This document shows, one piece after another, positions 41,214 through 53,221 of a stretch of 64,000 nucleotides of DNA (within the stretch, counting starts at the first letter, position 1; the number at the start of each line of letters is the position of its first letter). The translations under genes were made by a program, and so were the position numbers. This stretch comes from Zygotorulaspora mrakii (lineage: Eukaryota > Ascomycota > Saccharomycetes > Saccharomycetales > Saccharomycetaceae). The stretch is taken from assembly GCF_013402915.1 (NCBI RefSeq), contig NC_050724.1, positions 124,001 to 188,000 of the forward strand, in the 5' to 3' direction. The notes under the pieces were generated by a model. That model had not been told where the DNA came from and made no database searches. It saw nothing but the letters and a program-made list of their open reading frames with translations.

Positions 41214-42749
41214 ATGGCTTACGTTCTTACCGAAACCTCTGCTGGTTATGCTCTTTTGAAAGCTTCTGACAAGAAGATTTACAAATCAACCAAATTGATT
41301 CAGGATTTGGACACATCTGATAAAGTCCTGAAAGAGTTCAAGATTGCAGCATTCTCTAAGTTCAACTCTGCTGCGAATGCTTTAGAAGAAGCTTCCTCAA
41401 TCATTGAGGGTAAGGTTTCTCCACAATTGCAGACTATGTTGGAGGAGATTAAGAAAGATAAGAAATCCACATTGATTGTTAGTGAAACCAAACTGGCTAA
41501 TTCTATTAACAAACTTGGTTTAAACTTCAATGTTATTTCTGATGCGGTTACTTTAGATATCTACAGAGCTGTCAAGGAGTATTTGCCAGAATTGTTACCA
41601 GGATTAACCGACAATGATTTGAGCAAAATGTCTTTAGGTTTAGCGCACTCTATTGGTCGTCACAAACTAAAGTTCTCTGCTGATAAGGTCGATGTTATGA
41701 TTATTCAAGCTATTGCTTTACTAGATGATCTAGACAAAGAATTGAATACATATGCTATGAGATGCAAGGAATGGTACGGATGGCATTTCCCTGAATTGGC
41801 CAAGATCGTCACGGATTCAGTAGCATACGCTAGGATAATCTTGACTATGGGTATCAGATCCAAAGCTGCTGAAACCGATATGAGCTCTATCTTACCCGAA
41901 GAAATTGAAGAACGTGTGAAATCTGCGGCAGAAGTTTCCATGGGTACAGAAATCACACAGGTCGATCTAGATAATATCAAGTGTCTAGCTGACCAGATTG
42001 TTGATTTTGCAGCTTACAGAGAGCAATTATCAAACTATCTATCAGCTAGAATGAAGGCTATTGCGCCAAATTTGACTCAACTAGTCGGTGAACTGGTAGG
42101 TGCAAGGTTAATTGCTCATTCAGGTTCCCTAATCTCTTTAGCTAAGTCACCAGCTTCAACCATTCAAATTTTGGGTGCTGAGAAGGCACTGTTTAGAGCT
42201 CTAAAGACAAAACATGATACCCCAAAATATGGGTTACTTTACCACGCTTCATTAGTTGGACAAGCTACTGGTAAGAATAAGGGTAAGATAGCTAGAGTGC
42301 TTGCTGCAAAAGCTGCTGTCTCTTTACGTTATGATGCATTGTCTGAAGACAGAGATGACTCTGGTGAAATCGGTTTGGAATCAAGAGCCAAAGTTGAAAA
42401 CAGATTATCACAATTGGAAGGTAGAGATTTTAGAACCACTCCAAAGGTTGTTCGTGAAGCAAAGAAGGTGGAAATCACTGAAGCCAGAGCTTATAATGCT
42501 GATGCTGATACTGCAGCACAAGTGGCAGAGTCTGATTCCGATGATGACAGTGAGGACGAAGCTGAAGAAAAAATAGATGAGAAGAAAGAAGAGAAGAAGG
42601 AAAAGAAGAAGGAAAAGAAGGACAAGAAAGAAAAGAAGAGAAAGAGAGACGAAGAAGAAGAAGATACTAAAGAATCCAAAAAATCTAAGAAGGACAAGAA
42701 AGAAAAGAAGGATAAAAAAGAGAAAAAATCTAAAAAGTCCAAGAAATGA
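41214..42749 (+). CDS. NOP58: Box C/D snoRNP core protein Nop58
   Basis: A 511-residue protein, the same length as S. cerevisiae Nop58. N-terminal domain [16 protein letters not shown], coiled coil in the middle, then the Nop domain with [24 protein letters not shown] and [14 protein letters not shown] lysine-rich KKE/KKD tail encoded from about 42560 ends the protein. Nop58 is part of the 2'-O-methylation snoRNP with Nop56, Snu13 and fibrillarin (Nop1). The ATG at 41214 is preceded by an in-frame TTG that is not the start. The order DGK1-NOP58-SNU66 matches YOR311C-YOR308C. Confidence 0.97.
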   Translation: MAYVLTETSAGYALLKASDKKIYKSTKLIQDLDTSDKVLKEFKIAAFSKFNSAANALEEASSIIEGKVSPQLQTMLEEIKKDKKSTLIVSETKLANSINKLGLNFNVISDAVTLDIYRAVKEYLPELLPGLTDNDLSKMSLGLAHSIGRHKLKFSADKVDVMIIQAIALLDDLDKELNTYAMRCKEWYGWHFPELAKIVTDSVAYARIILTMGIRSKAAETDMSSILPEEIEERVKSAAEVSMGTEITQVDLDNIKCLADQIVDFAAYREQLSNYLSARMKAIAPNLTQLVGELVGARLIAHSGSLISLAKSPASTIQILGAEKALFRALKTKHDTPKYGLLYHASLVGQATGKNKGKIARVLAAKAAVSLRYDALSEDRDDSGEIGLESRAKVENRLSQLEGRDFRTTPKVVREAKKVEITEARAYNADADTAAQVAESDSDDDSEDEAEEKIDEKKEEKKEKKKEKKDKKEKKRKRDEEEEDTKESKKSKKDKKEKKDKKEKKSKKSKK

Positions 42750-43150
42750 GAAGGTTTCATTGTTCACATTTGCGTTTATATAAAATCTGTTCATCCATCA
42801 GTTTGGTTCAACATCTGTAAATTAGAAATCACGTCTATATAAAGCAAAAATTCATATATACACTATTAATCGGATTTAGATTTTTAAAATGTACTATAGA
42901 ATCCTGGATGGGAACTTACACAAATAGGTGCGACTTCACAACGAGCTTTCGCCATCCTATGCTGTCTTTTTTACTCAATGTACTCTCTTAGGTCAAATCT
43001 TGGTTTTGTATTTTTATGTCAAGGCGGCGGCGTTCATTTCACTTATCTGACTTGACATAAGAAATACTCAGACAAGAAGAATCGTTCTAGTTACATCTAA
43101 TCTGAAAGCTTCCCAACCAAATTAAGAGCAAAAGGAGAGAGTTGAACAGA
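42750..43150. other. Intergenic NOP58 / SNU66
   Basis: About 400 bases holding the NOP58 3' flank and SNU66 promoter. No distinct element recognised. Confidence 0.4.
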
Positions 43151-44791
43151 ATGGCGAATGATTTGGGAATCTCACTTGAAGAAACAAATGCATTGCGCAA
43201 ACAATTGGGGTTGAAGCCTATTCTAGTAGAATCAGCAAAATCAGAAGAATCAGACAACGGAATGTTTGAATCGAAACAACTACCAAATACTGAGATATCT
43301 CTCGAGACTACGCAATTTATCGAGGCTGATAAGGTGAGTTTATTGAGAAAAAAACTAGGAAGATTAAACCCTAAGAATAATAATAAAACTTCAGGCGGAA
43401 TTGATGGCGATCAAAGTTGGCTAGATTCTCTTGGTAAGAGAAGTTTGAAACCAGAGAAGAAGCTTCGAATGAAATACGAGGAAGAAGACGAAGAAGCGGA
43501 TGTTAATGATTTACCCATGTTGAAGACCTCATACACTTTTGAGAAACTGCAAAGTAAAGAACAAGTAATTTTAACTCTCAAAGAGAGCACAATAAATAAC
43601 GATGATCAAGACGATGACATTCTAGAAAACGAGAAAGAGGCACAAGAAAGAGTAGACTCCAAGAACATTCAGCTGAAACAAATGAATAGGGACAGAAGGC
43701 GAAAGAAAATGAAATTGCACGTTTCAAGCTTGGATTTTAAAGATGAGAATGAGAATTCGGATTCTGGCTCTGTTCTACTTATTGGAGCACAATCTTCTCT
43801 CTTGAACGAAGTTAAAGACAATATCGAAGACGAAAGCCATTCTGGCAGGATTAAAGTGAAATTTGAGGATAAAAATATATCCGACAATGAGGATGATGAC
43901 GACAAAGCTGTTAAAATAAAAAAGAGGAAAAGGAAGGACATCAATGCTTCTTTGAAAAAACGCAGAATCAAATTACCTACTGAGATACGAAAAGTGGCAT
44001 TAATTGATGAGGATGCTGAAAATGATGATTTTGATGATTTCAGCCTCTCAAGAAATGTAAAAAGAAAGGCTCAGTTGACAGATAATGTTAAAACATCCGA
44101 AAATATTGCGTTGGAAATTGAAAAGGAGAAGCTTGAGCGTCGGAGACGTTTAGAAAACATATCGCAGATTACCAGAGTGACAAAAGGACTCATAGTAGAT
44201 GAAGGTGAAACCTTTTTTGACTCGTTAAAGCCCGATATAATTGATATGAACGACGACTACCAAGAAATACATAAAACCAATGCTGGTAAAGACGATGACA
44301 CAGGAGAATCAGAACAGGCACCATCATTAAACGTTAAGGCTAATGGTACAGCCGAAGTGGTACAACCTGATTTCCACGATGGGCTCGCTTCAACGTTGAA
44401 GTTTCTGCAAACGAGAAACGTACTGCCGAAGAAAGATCCAACGCAACAAGCAAAGGATTATGAGGTAGCGGACTCAGCGGCGCAACAGAAACCCAGGACC
44501 CGTTATCCCATGGTTACAGAGCCTTCTGCCGAGCGCTCCAAGGCTGAACTAAATGGAATAGCACACACATCTAAGGCTCCAAACCTGCAGTACTACAATC
44601 CAGAAATCAAACTGGTATACCAAGACAAAATGGGTAATCAGCTCACCACTAAGGAAGCATATAAGAAGCTATCTCAGAAATTTCACGGTACCAAAAGTAA
44701 TAAGAAAAAGCAGGCACAAAACCAATTCAAGATTGAACAGAGGAATAGACACGCTCAGCTACGGCACGCTACTGATTTTGATTTGCTGTGA
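43151..44791 (+). CDS. SNU66: U4/U6.U5 tri-snRNP protein Snu66 (SART1 family)
   Basis: A 546-residue, highly charged protein. Near the N-terminus SLEETNALRKQLGLKPI is the SART1 family opening; the end has DGLASTLKFLQTRNVL and DKMGNQLTTKEAYKKLSQKFHGTKSNKKK, the conserved C-terminal SART1 block. Snu66 is a tri-snRNP component needed for pre-mRNA splicing and binds the ubiquitin-like Hub1 in other fungi. S. cerevisiae Snu66 is a little longer (587). ATG at 43151 was chosen; a TTG in frame 9 bases earlier is not credible. Confidence 0.93.
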   Translation: MANDLGISLEETNALRKQLGLKPILVESAKSEESDNGMFESKQLPNTEISLETTQFIEADKVSLLRKKLGRLNPKNNNKTSGGIDGDQSWLDSLGKRSLKPEKKLRMKYEEEDEEADVNDLPMLKTSYTFEKLQSKEQVILTLKESTINNDDQDDDILENEKEAQERVDSKNIQLKQMNRDRRRKKMKLHVSSLDFKDENENSDSGSVLLIGAQSSLLNEVKDNIEDESHSGRIKVKFEDKNISDNEDDDDKAVKIKKRKRKDINASLKKRRIKLPTEIRKVALIDEDAENDDFDDFSLSRNVKRKAQLTDNVKTSENIALEIEKEKLERRRRLENISQITRVTKGLIVDEGETFFDSLKPDIIDMNDDYQEIHKTNAGKDDDTGESEQAPSLNVKANGTAEVVQPDFHDGLASTLKFLQTRNVLPKKDPTQQAKDYEVADSAAQQKPRTRYPMVTEPSAERSKAELNGIAHTSKAPNLQYYNPEIKLVYQDKMGNQLTTKEAYKKLSQKFHGTKSNKKKQAQNQFKIEQRNRHAQLRHATDFDLL

Positions 44792-45263
44792 GTATCATAC
44801 ATCAATGCTCCTAAAACGGCTCTTCAATATCGTTGCTCCCCAAGATACTCCTTTTTTTCAGTAACCGATATATAGATACATGGATGCCTTTCTATTTAGT
44901 AAAATGTCAAGGAAAACCGTTTCCCATGCTTACTTGAAGAATGTACCCAGCAGTTTCGCGATGCGCTGAAAAAAAAATAGAATTAAAAATAAATAAAAAA
45001 GCAAAAGGACTGCAGGAGGCCTAAGGAGAAACTGGCTAAAAGAAATCAGCTATACTTTTGCTCAGAGGATATAAATCTACCTAACTGTATCTTCTAAATT
45101 AGATCTTATTGGGGTAAGATAGAGACAAGCTTAGGACTGCCAGATTTGTGAGTCAAGTGAACCTTATAATAATCTAACACGTCTAATAAACACTTACATT
45201 CGCTTCTTCAGTTGCCGATAGATTTCACAGGACATTTACCAGCTGTCTGTGAGTTTATTAGTG
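44792..45263. other. Intergenic SNU66 / SLY41
   Basis: AT-rich 470 bases with poly-A tracts near 44970-45000. No gene or clear motif seen. Confidence 0.4.
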
Positions 45264-46628
45264 ATGATTACCACTCAAAGCACTACTACAAAACGTCGTG
45301 CATCTGTGCATAAGAATTTATATGACCCAGCCCTATATAGGTTCCCTGAACCGCCATTGGGGGTATTCCAGCCTAAGAAGCAATCGATACAGTTATCTTC
45401 CAATGAGGTGATTTCTGAGGATGGCGATGACAAGCCATCAGTTGCTATAGAACAGGTGCAAGAAAAATTCGTGAGTCTGTTTCCGCATGGCATACAGCAA
45501 CATTTACCAGAAGTTGATGGGAAAGTGACCTTGGTATGTTTAGGTTGGTACGTCATTTCCTCAATTTCTAGTAACCTTTCAAAAGCCATTTTGCGAGATT
45601 TTACGCACCCGATTGCGCTTACAGAGATCCAGTTTTTATTGAATGCGACGTTTTGCATTCTGTTTATTTCACTAGTTAATTTTCTGAAAGTTGAGCCGTT
45701 CAACAAAACTACACTCTCTAAGGCTTGCAACAACTTTCCAGAAGGCATATTGCCAAACTATTTGAATGGTAGCTTCAAAGACTGTGTAACAGGAAAATTT
45801 CTCCATCCCAGCAAGGTCATTATCATTGCCACGTTTCCCATGGGAATATTTCAATTTGTTGGTCATATTACGTCATATAAGGCGACTTCATTGATACCAG
45901 TTTCATTAGTTCATTCAATGAAAGCGTTATCTCCTATCATTACTGTTGGTTATTATAGGCTTTTCCAGGGGAAGCAATATAATCCAATGACTTACTTGAC
46001 ATTGATACCATTAATTCTTGGCGTTATGGTAACATGTTGGTCAACGCATGGTAACAAAAAACCAAACTCTAAAGTTAATGAAGCAGGTCTTTCAATAGTT
46101 ACCGGTTTATTCCATGCGACAGTTTCGATGTTGATCTTTGTTTCACAAAATATTTTTGCTAAGTCAATACTTACCGTCAAGGCCAAAAATGGTATTTTAC
46201 CATCTTCAGAATCGTCTCCAACCTTGCAGAAAAAGGAAATATCATCAATTCAGATTGATAAAATCACCATTCTGTTCTACTGTTCATGCACTGGGTTTTT
46301 ACTAACTTTGCCACTGTTTTTAAGTGGTGAATTGTTTAAAGATCAAAGTGTCTTCAAAGATTTGACTTTAAACAGTTTTTATTTAATTTTAATCCATGGA
46401 GTGACACATTTTCTTCAGGCCATGTTGGCATTTCAACTCATTGGAATGTTGTCTTCTGTGAATTATTCTGTTGCCAATATTATGAAACGTATTGTTATAA
46501 TCTCTGTTGCGCTGATTTGGGAATCAAGATTCAACTTTGTTCAATTATTGGGATTGTCAATGACGCTCATTGGGTTGTACGGATACGATAAATGGGGGAT
46601 ATCAAGAAAAGCTGGGTATCAACTATAA
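45264..46628 (+). CDS. SLY41: Sly41, triose-phosphate-translocator-like ER/Golgi membrane protein
   Basis: The 454-residue product has about nine or ten membrane spans of the TPT/DMT superfamily (for example YKATSLIPVSLVHSMKALSP and LIGMLSSVNYSVANIMKRIVI). It follows a soluble N-terminal segment of about 95 residues. S. cerevisiae Sly41 (453 residues) suppresses loss of the Rab Ypt1 in ER-to-Golgi transport when overproduced. The frame is open to a GTG at 45249 but ATG at 45264 gives the family length. Position after SNU66 fits YOR307C. Confidence 0.94.
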   Translation: MITTQSTTTKRRASVHKNLYDPALYRFPEPPLGVFQPKKQSIQLSSNEVISEDGDDKPSVAIEQVQEKFVSLFPHGIQQHLPEVDGKVTLVCLGWYVISSISSNLSKAILRDFTHPIALTEIQFLLNATFCILFISLVNFLKVEPFNKTTLSKACNNFPEGILPNYLNGSFKDCVTGKFLHPSKVIIIATFPMGIFQFVGHITSYKATSLIPVSLVHSMKALSPIITVGYYRLFQGKQYNPMTYLTLIPLILGVMVTCWSTHGNKKPNSKVNEAGLSIVTGLFHATVSMLIFVSQNIFAKSILTVKAKNGILPSSESSPTLQKKEISSIQIDKITILFYCSCTGFLLTLPLFLSGELFKDQSVFKDLTLNSFYLILIHGVTHFLQAMLAFQLIGMLSSVNYSVANIMKRIVIISVALIWESRFNFVQLLGLSMTLIGLYGYDKWGISRKAGYQL

Positions 46629-46905
46629 AGAATGAGGGCGATTTTTTCTTTCTCTTTGCCCTTGTTGTTCTCTTCCCTACAAACCATTTTTTTGCATTGA
46701 ACCCAAGATTATAGAAAGCCTAGCCCTTATGATACCCTTCCGGTTGAACTATACATAGCACATGTTAGTTTTGTGTTTGTCTCAAATAAAGTTATGATAG
46801 CAGTGTAGTATTAGAAGTAATATAATAGTAATAAAATTTTAGTAGTACTGATAACTAAAAAACACAATACATTTTCTATCTCAATTACATCCTAAACAGT
46901 GTCTA

Positions 46906-47838
46906 TTAGTGCTTTGCAGCTGGCTTCTCACCGGTTAACTTACCAACGAATTCTCTCGCCATGTCACCGAAACCAACCATGAAAACTGTTTGCCAGACAC
47001 CTAAACCTATTCTTGGGGCAACACCACGGTACAAGCCTTTGATACCGTTAGAATTGTAAATGTACTTAAATGCCTTCCCAACTGTCAAATTCTTTGGTCT
47101 ATTTGGATCTTCCTTCTTGGATTGCATTTCGACTCTAATAACTTCAATAGGCTGATTCCAAGCACTTAAACCACCACCGATAGCTGATGCAAAAATTTTC
47201 TCTAATGCTGTTAGTTTATCATCAGGATTCGTTTTTCCAGTGAAATTTCTAATACCTTCTTCCACCAATCTTGAAAGACCGAAACGTGAACCCCAGTTGG
47301 TCATTTGTCTAATTGCAACAGCATTAACACCCTTGTTAATTCCCCTGATACCCTCTTTTTTGTAAATATCCTTGAAGGCACTCCAGGAAGATTGTGGAAC
47401 ACCCCCAGCGGAACTCTTTTGCTTCGTAATTTCAACTGTTTTCATACAAGTACAGAATCCCATGGTCAAATAAGCTTGAGCAACACCACCAGTGACACCA
47501 CCCATGATCCCAGCGGTAAAATTGTTCAAACCCATAACTTTGTAACGATATTCAGATTCAGCTGAAACAAATAGTAGAACAGCACCTTTGGTAGAGGCCT
47601 CGATCCATGCCCAAGGTATCAAGCCTTGGTAGAATCCGAATATGCCACCACGTGACCAAACGTGCTTGATAGCTTGAAAGAAGCTTATATTACGATGGGC
47701 AGCCATTGTGGTCTTGACAACCTCTAGGGGCTGCCCAAGCGTGGTCACTTCGGAAAGGTTCAAACCCGCACCCAAAAGGATGTTCGAGAATGAAATTGGC
47801 TTCTTCTCCAACACCGCGGTTTGCTTATTTGCGCTCAT
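46906..47838 (-). CDS. YHM2: Mitochondrial citrate/2-oxoglutarate carrier Yhm2
   Basis: A 310-residue member of the mitochondrial carrier family with three tandem repeats and six helices. The first repeat shows LGQPLEVVKTTMAA (Px[DE]xx[KR]-type) and the third NQPIEVIRVEMQS. The ends of repeats have YQGLIPWAW and YRGVAPRIG. Yhm2 exports citrate and imports 2-oxoglutarate, supporting cytosolic NADPH supply; it was first found as a mtDNA-binding suppressor. S. cerevisiae Yhm2 has 314 residues. It is convergent with SLY41, which belongs to the other track, showing the merged order again. Confidence 0.96.
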   Translation of the reverse strand: MSANKQTAVLEKKPISFSNILLGAGLNLSEVTTLGQPLEVVKTTMAAHRNISFFQAIKHVWSRGGIFGFYQGLIPWAWIEASTKGAVLLFVSAESEYRYKVMGLNNFTAGIMGGVTGGVAQAYLTMGFCTCMKTVEITKQKSSAGGVPQSSWSAFKDIYKKEGIRGINKGVNAVAIRQMTNWGSRFGLSRLVEEGIRNFTGKTNPDDKLTALEKIFASAIGGGLSAWNQPIEVIRVEMQSKKEDPNRPKNLTVGKAFKYIYNSNGIKGLYRGVAPRIGLGVWQTVFMVGFGDMAREFVGKLTGEKPAAKH

Positions 47839-48103
47839 TTCCCGACTCTACAAGAATCACACAGAGAAGATTTGATGATCAGTCAAAGAACCACACTAAA
47901 AAAGGCGCCGATGAAGTCTATTTTCTTTTATCTATAATCGAAACCAAAGTATCATTTTGAAGCTTTTGTCATTTTCGATAAATTTCATCATGCAGATTGC
48001 AGTCGATGCAAAATCGCGACGAAAAATAAAGCACCTCTCATTTTCGACGGGTCATCGTTAATCTCTTTTGCTACTTGAGGGAGATAAAGCTACCAGCATT
48101 CGC

Positions 48104-48838
48104 TTAATTGCTCAAAATAGTCTTCGTAGCTTTCTCGTCTATTACATCTTGCTGTTGAGTTGCGCTGTACATTGTGAGTTTCAGCCATTCATTGATACCG
48201 CAACCCTGGAGAAATTGTTGTGCAAATTGGTTCTCATAGTAATTGAGTAATCTGCCCGAATTCATAAGGTCGTAAAGACCTTCCGCTGATCGCAGCAGTT
48301 CGATTCGCAGATATATTACTGGAATTGGGAGCATTTCAATAAGTTTTAGCCCATTCTTGGTAAGCATGTGTGGAGAGCACATGAGCATAACGGTCTTGTT
48401 CCTATTCGTTGGAGTTACCGTCGAAGTGAAGGTGCCGATGAGCTCACGGAATTCCCTGGGACCCACCTTCGAGTGGGTGCGACCTTTACATTGCACTAGT
48501 ACTTTCAGATCTTCCATTAAGGCTTTGGATCTATAAGGCTTGAAAATGGCACCATTGACTCGGCATCTCTTAGGCGCTTCTATCTGATCAAGGTTTAGGA
48601 GTGGATTCATCTTACGATAGATATTCTTAATGTGCCAAGAACCTTTGATATCTATGCCATGGTCGTTCGCGCCGCCAACTCTTTCTAGTTCACACATTGA
48701 GAGCTTTGTTTGTAGTTCTCTCATAACAGTGTATTCATACAATGTGCCCTGGAAGACACTCGACTGACTGATAGCTCCATTCTGGTTTATGAATTTGCGA
48801 ATAGTGTTGTTGCACAACAGGCGCTTGAACAGGCGCAT
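48104..48838 (-). CDS. RRG7: Rrg7-like mitochondrial nuclease-fold protein
   Basis: A 244-residue protein with a basic, likely mitochondrial N-terminus (MRLFKRLLCNNTIRKFI). The central region GGANDHGIDIKGSW and later LKVLVQCKGRTHSKVGPREFREL fit the D...QxK pattern of the Mrr-type PD-(D/E)xK nuclease fold. S. cerevisiae Rrg7 (YOR305W, 242 residues) is needed for respiratory growth and mtDNA maintenance; its enzyme activity is not established. It is divergent from BIL1 with only 139 bases between the starts, as in the YOR305W/YOR304C-A pair. Confidence 0.92.
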   Translation of the reverse strand: MRLFKRLLCNNTIRKFINQNGAISQSSVFQGTLYEYTVMRELQTKLSMCELERVGGANDHGIDIKGSWHIKNIYRKMNPLLNLDQIEAPKRCRVNGAIFKPYRSKALMEDLKVLVQCKGRTHSKVGPREFRELIGTFTSTVTPTNRNKTVMLMCSPHMLTKNGLKLIEMLPIPVIYLRIELLRSAEGLYDLMNSGRLLNYYENQFAQQFLQGCGINEWLKLTMYSATQQQDVIDEKATKTILSN

Positions 48839-48977
48839 TGACCCCTCTTAAAACTGCGAATACTGTCTGCCTAAGATAGCGGTATTTGTTGAAGGTATTA
48901 GAGGGCGCTACAAGTTTTTTCACCACTCGCAAAAGAAATATATGGAAAACGCATAAAGGAATCAGATCAACAAGATC

Positions 48978-49217
48978 ATGACTGCGGATAAGTCCCAGTT
49001 ACCTGCTGGTAGCGGCTCTAGCGAACACGAGAAGGAAGGGTCAATTCTTTCAGTAACAGAGGAAGCGGAGACTTCCAATAAAACAACAGCATTTGAACTG
49101 GCTGATACTATTGAACAAACATTGAAGGAATTGAAGCAGAAGTTAGACGAGAATTATCAAAAATTTGACAAGAGCGTAGTCATTCTAGAGCAAAAGCTCA
49201 AAGAACCAGGCCAGTAA
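48978..49217 (+). CDS. BIL1: Bil1, small Bud6-binding protein
   Basis: A 79-residue acidic protein. Disordered, Ser/Glu-rich first half, then a single predicted coiled coil (AFELADTIEQTLKELKQKLDE). S. cerevisiae Bil1 (YOR304C-A, about 76 residues) binds Bud6 and helps formin-driven actin assembly. Assignment uses size, coiled coil and position next to RRG7. Short as it is, the ATG is well placed and the frame is conserved-looking. Confidence 0.82.
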   Translation: MTADKSQLPAGSGSSEHEKEGSILSVTEEAETSNKTTAFELADTIEQTLKELKQKLDENYQKFDKSVVILEQKLKEPGQ

Positions 49218-49685
49218 ATTTTGCATAGAGGAGCACTCGGGACTATATGATAGCAATTCCAGCAAACACTTTCTCTCACCTTTCTTTTATGCTCACCTTT
49301 CTTTATGCTCCCCTTCTCACCCTCTCAATGCAACTATCAAGTCGTGTTGGCACGCTCATTACAACCTTTGTCGAATAGATTCCTTCTGAATGGAAGCATC
49401 GCTGCTGTATTGGGCTATGTAGTGATGTAGAATCGCATAGGTGTCTCGCTCCAGCATACTCGTTTATAAAGTTATAGGGATGGGAATGCTAATGGCGTTT
49501 TATATAGCAGATACTATTTGTATGTAGTATAGATTCGCTTTTTTCTTGTTTTTAGTCTTTTCTTTAAGGCATCTCCATCTCTAATCGCAGTCACACAGAT
49601 AATCTCACTATTTCACCACTTGTAAAGACGATATAAAATAAAAAGAAGATCGGATCAGCACCGAATTGGTTGGAATCAATAGCAT
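49218..49685. other. Intergenic BIL1 / CUS1
   Basis: About 470 bases. A duplicated pyrimidine-rich phrase (CACCTTTCTTT near 49278 and 49297) is the only repeat noted. No gene seen. Confidence 0.4.
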
Positions 49686-51125
49686 ATGGCCAGGAAATCG
49701 CATAGATCCTCAAGGACTAGTAAGAAACTGCCAGACCAAAAGCAGGAAATTGCTCAGCTACTAGATAGAAAAAGGCAGACTCATAATGCCAAAGATGTAG
49801 CTGATACTCACAATGGCAAAAAAAAGGATGCGAAAGAACTGGCACTAGAAAAGCAGTTTAGTTCCATAATTGAAAAGTTTAAGATCCCGGATGCCCGGAA
49901 AGGAAGGGGCCAACTGATAGTGAAGGAGGAAGTAGCCAAGGGCATTCGAGGGCATGAAAGAGATCATGATCATGACCTGTTAAAAGAAGACCCTGAGAAA
50001 CCGAAGTCCAAGACAAGGGGTCGAAAACAGGATCAGCCATCATTATCAAGGCTGAAGTGCGAAACCTCATATCCACAGATGGTTGAATGGTATGATTGTG
50101 ATGCCATGTATCCGCATCTTCTAGTGTCTATAAAAACTTCCAAAAATGTTGTACCAGTACCAGGACATTGGCAGATGAAAAGAGAGTACCTTTCTGGGAG
50201 ATCATTACTGGAAAAAAGGCCTTTTGAGCTCCCTGAGATCATTAGACAGACAGACATTGAGCAGATGAGGAAAACGCTGCCGGATGGCGAAGACGATGAC
50301 TCGACGCTATCTTCCAAGCAAGTATCAAGGACTAGAGTTCAACCAAAACTAGGAACTTTGGATATCGGTTATGCTAAACTTCGTGATGTATTTTTCAAAC
50401 TGGGAGCTAAGTGGAAACCAGATGTACTGCTGCCATTCGGTGATCTTTACTATGAAAACAGGAATTTACATGAAGAATCCGAATGGCGCAAATTCGTAAA
50501 GGAAAAGGAACCTGGCAAGTTAAGTACTGAACTACGAGAGATAATGAATTTGAAAGAGGGTCAACTACCGCCATGGTGTATGAAAATGAAGAGCCTGGGT
50601 ATGCCTCCAGGGTATCCCACCTTGAAAATAGCTGGGCTAAATATGGGAATAGAAAATTTAAGTGGTGACACATATGGCCGATTAGAACGGTTGCACAACA
50701 AAAAGAGGGCAGCAATGTTTGGTGCTATTATCTCGTTAGAAGACGATGCCCAAGAACAGAAAGGAAAGAAGTCAATAAAAAAGGAAGAACAAAAATTAAT
50801 CGTGCCCGCTGCAATTGATTCTAAATTAGGTCCTCTTGGGGAAAACCTGAAAATCGAAATTAATAGAAGGACGCCAACCAATCATGAATTATCAGAAACG
50901 GCATCTGAACCTGGTAGGAATAGCCAGAGAGAGTCCAAGCAGCTGTACACGGTTTTGCCTGAGAGAAAAGCAGATGATATGACTGCAAACACGGGTTCTA
51001 AGTCTATGTATGAGGTCCTGCCGGCTGGGAAGCACCTTGCTACCAATACAAACCTGCAAGATGAATATAAATTGAAATCCGATGGTAATGAGGATGAGGA
51101 AAGTATAGATAAATTTAGATTTTAA
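49686..51125 (+). CDS. CUS1: U2 snRNP SF3b subunit Cus1 (SF3B2)
   Basis: A 479-residue protein. The conserved core begins at YPQMVEWYDCDAMYPHLLVS, continues through VPVPGHWQMKREYLSGRS and ends in the PSP proline-rich motif LPPWCMKMKSLGMPPGYP. The tail is low-complexity. Cus1 bridges U2 snRNA and Hsh49 in SF3b. S. cerevisiae Cus1 has 436 residues. It lies between YHM2 (YMR241W) and RNT1 (YMR239C), as YMR240C does, with RRG7, BIL1 and a dihydropyrimidinase added in between. Confidence 0.95.
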   Translation: MARKSHRSSRTSKKLPDQKQEIAQLLDRKRQTHNAKDVADTHNGKKKDAKELALEKQFSSIIEKFKIPDARKGRGQLIVKEEVAKGIRGHERDHDHDLLKEDPEKPKSKTRGRKQDQPSLSRLKCETSYPQMVEWYDCDAMYPHLLVSIKTSKNVVPVPGHWQMKREYLSGRSLLEKRPFELPEIIRQTDIEQMRKTLPDGEDDDSTLSSKQVSRTRVQPKLGTLDIGYAKLRDVFFKLGAKWKPDVLLPFGDLYYENRNLHEESEWRKFVKEKEPGKLSTELREIMNLKEGQLPPWCMKMKSLGMPPGYPTLKIAGLNMGIENLSGDTYGRLERLHNKKRAAMFGAIISLEDDAQEQKGKKSIKKEEQKLIVPAAIDSKLGPLGENLKIEINRRTPTNHELSETASEPGRNSQRESKQLYTVLPERKADDMTANTGSKSMYEVLPAGKHLATNTNLQDEYKLKSDGNEDEESIDKFRF

Positions 51126-51204
51126 TAAAACTTGCAGTAAATGCTGGTTTGTTACAAACAATTGGAGAGTTATAAATATGGATAAATAATTAGTTTTTTT
51201 TTAT

Positions 51205-53221
<2,017 letters not shown>

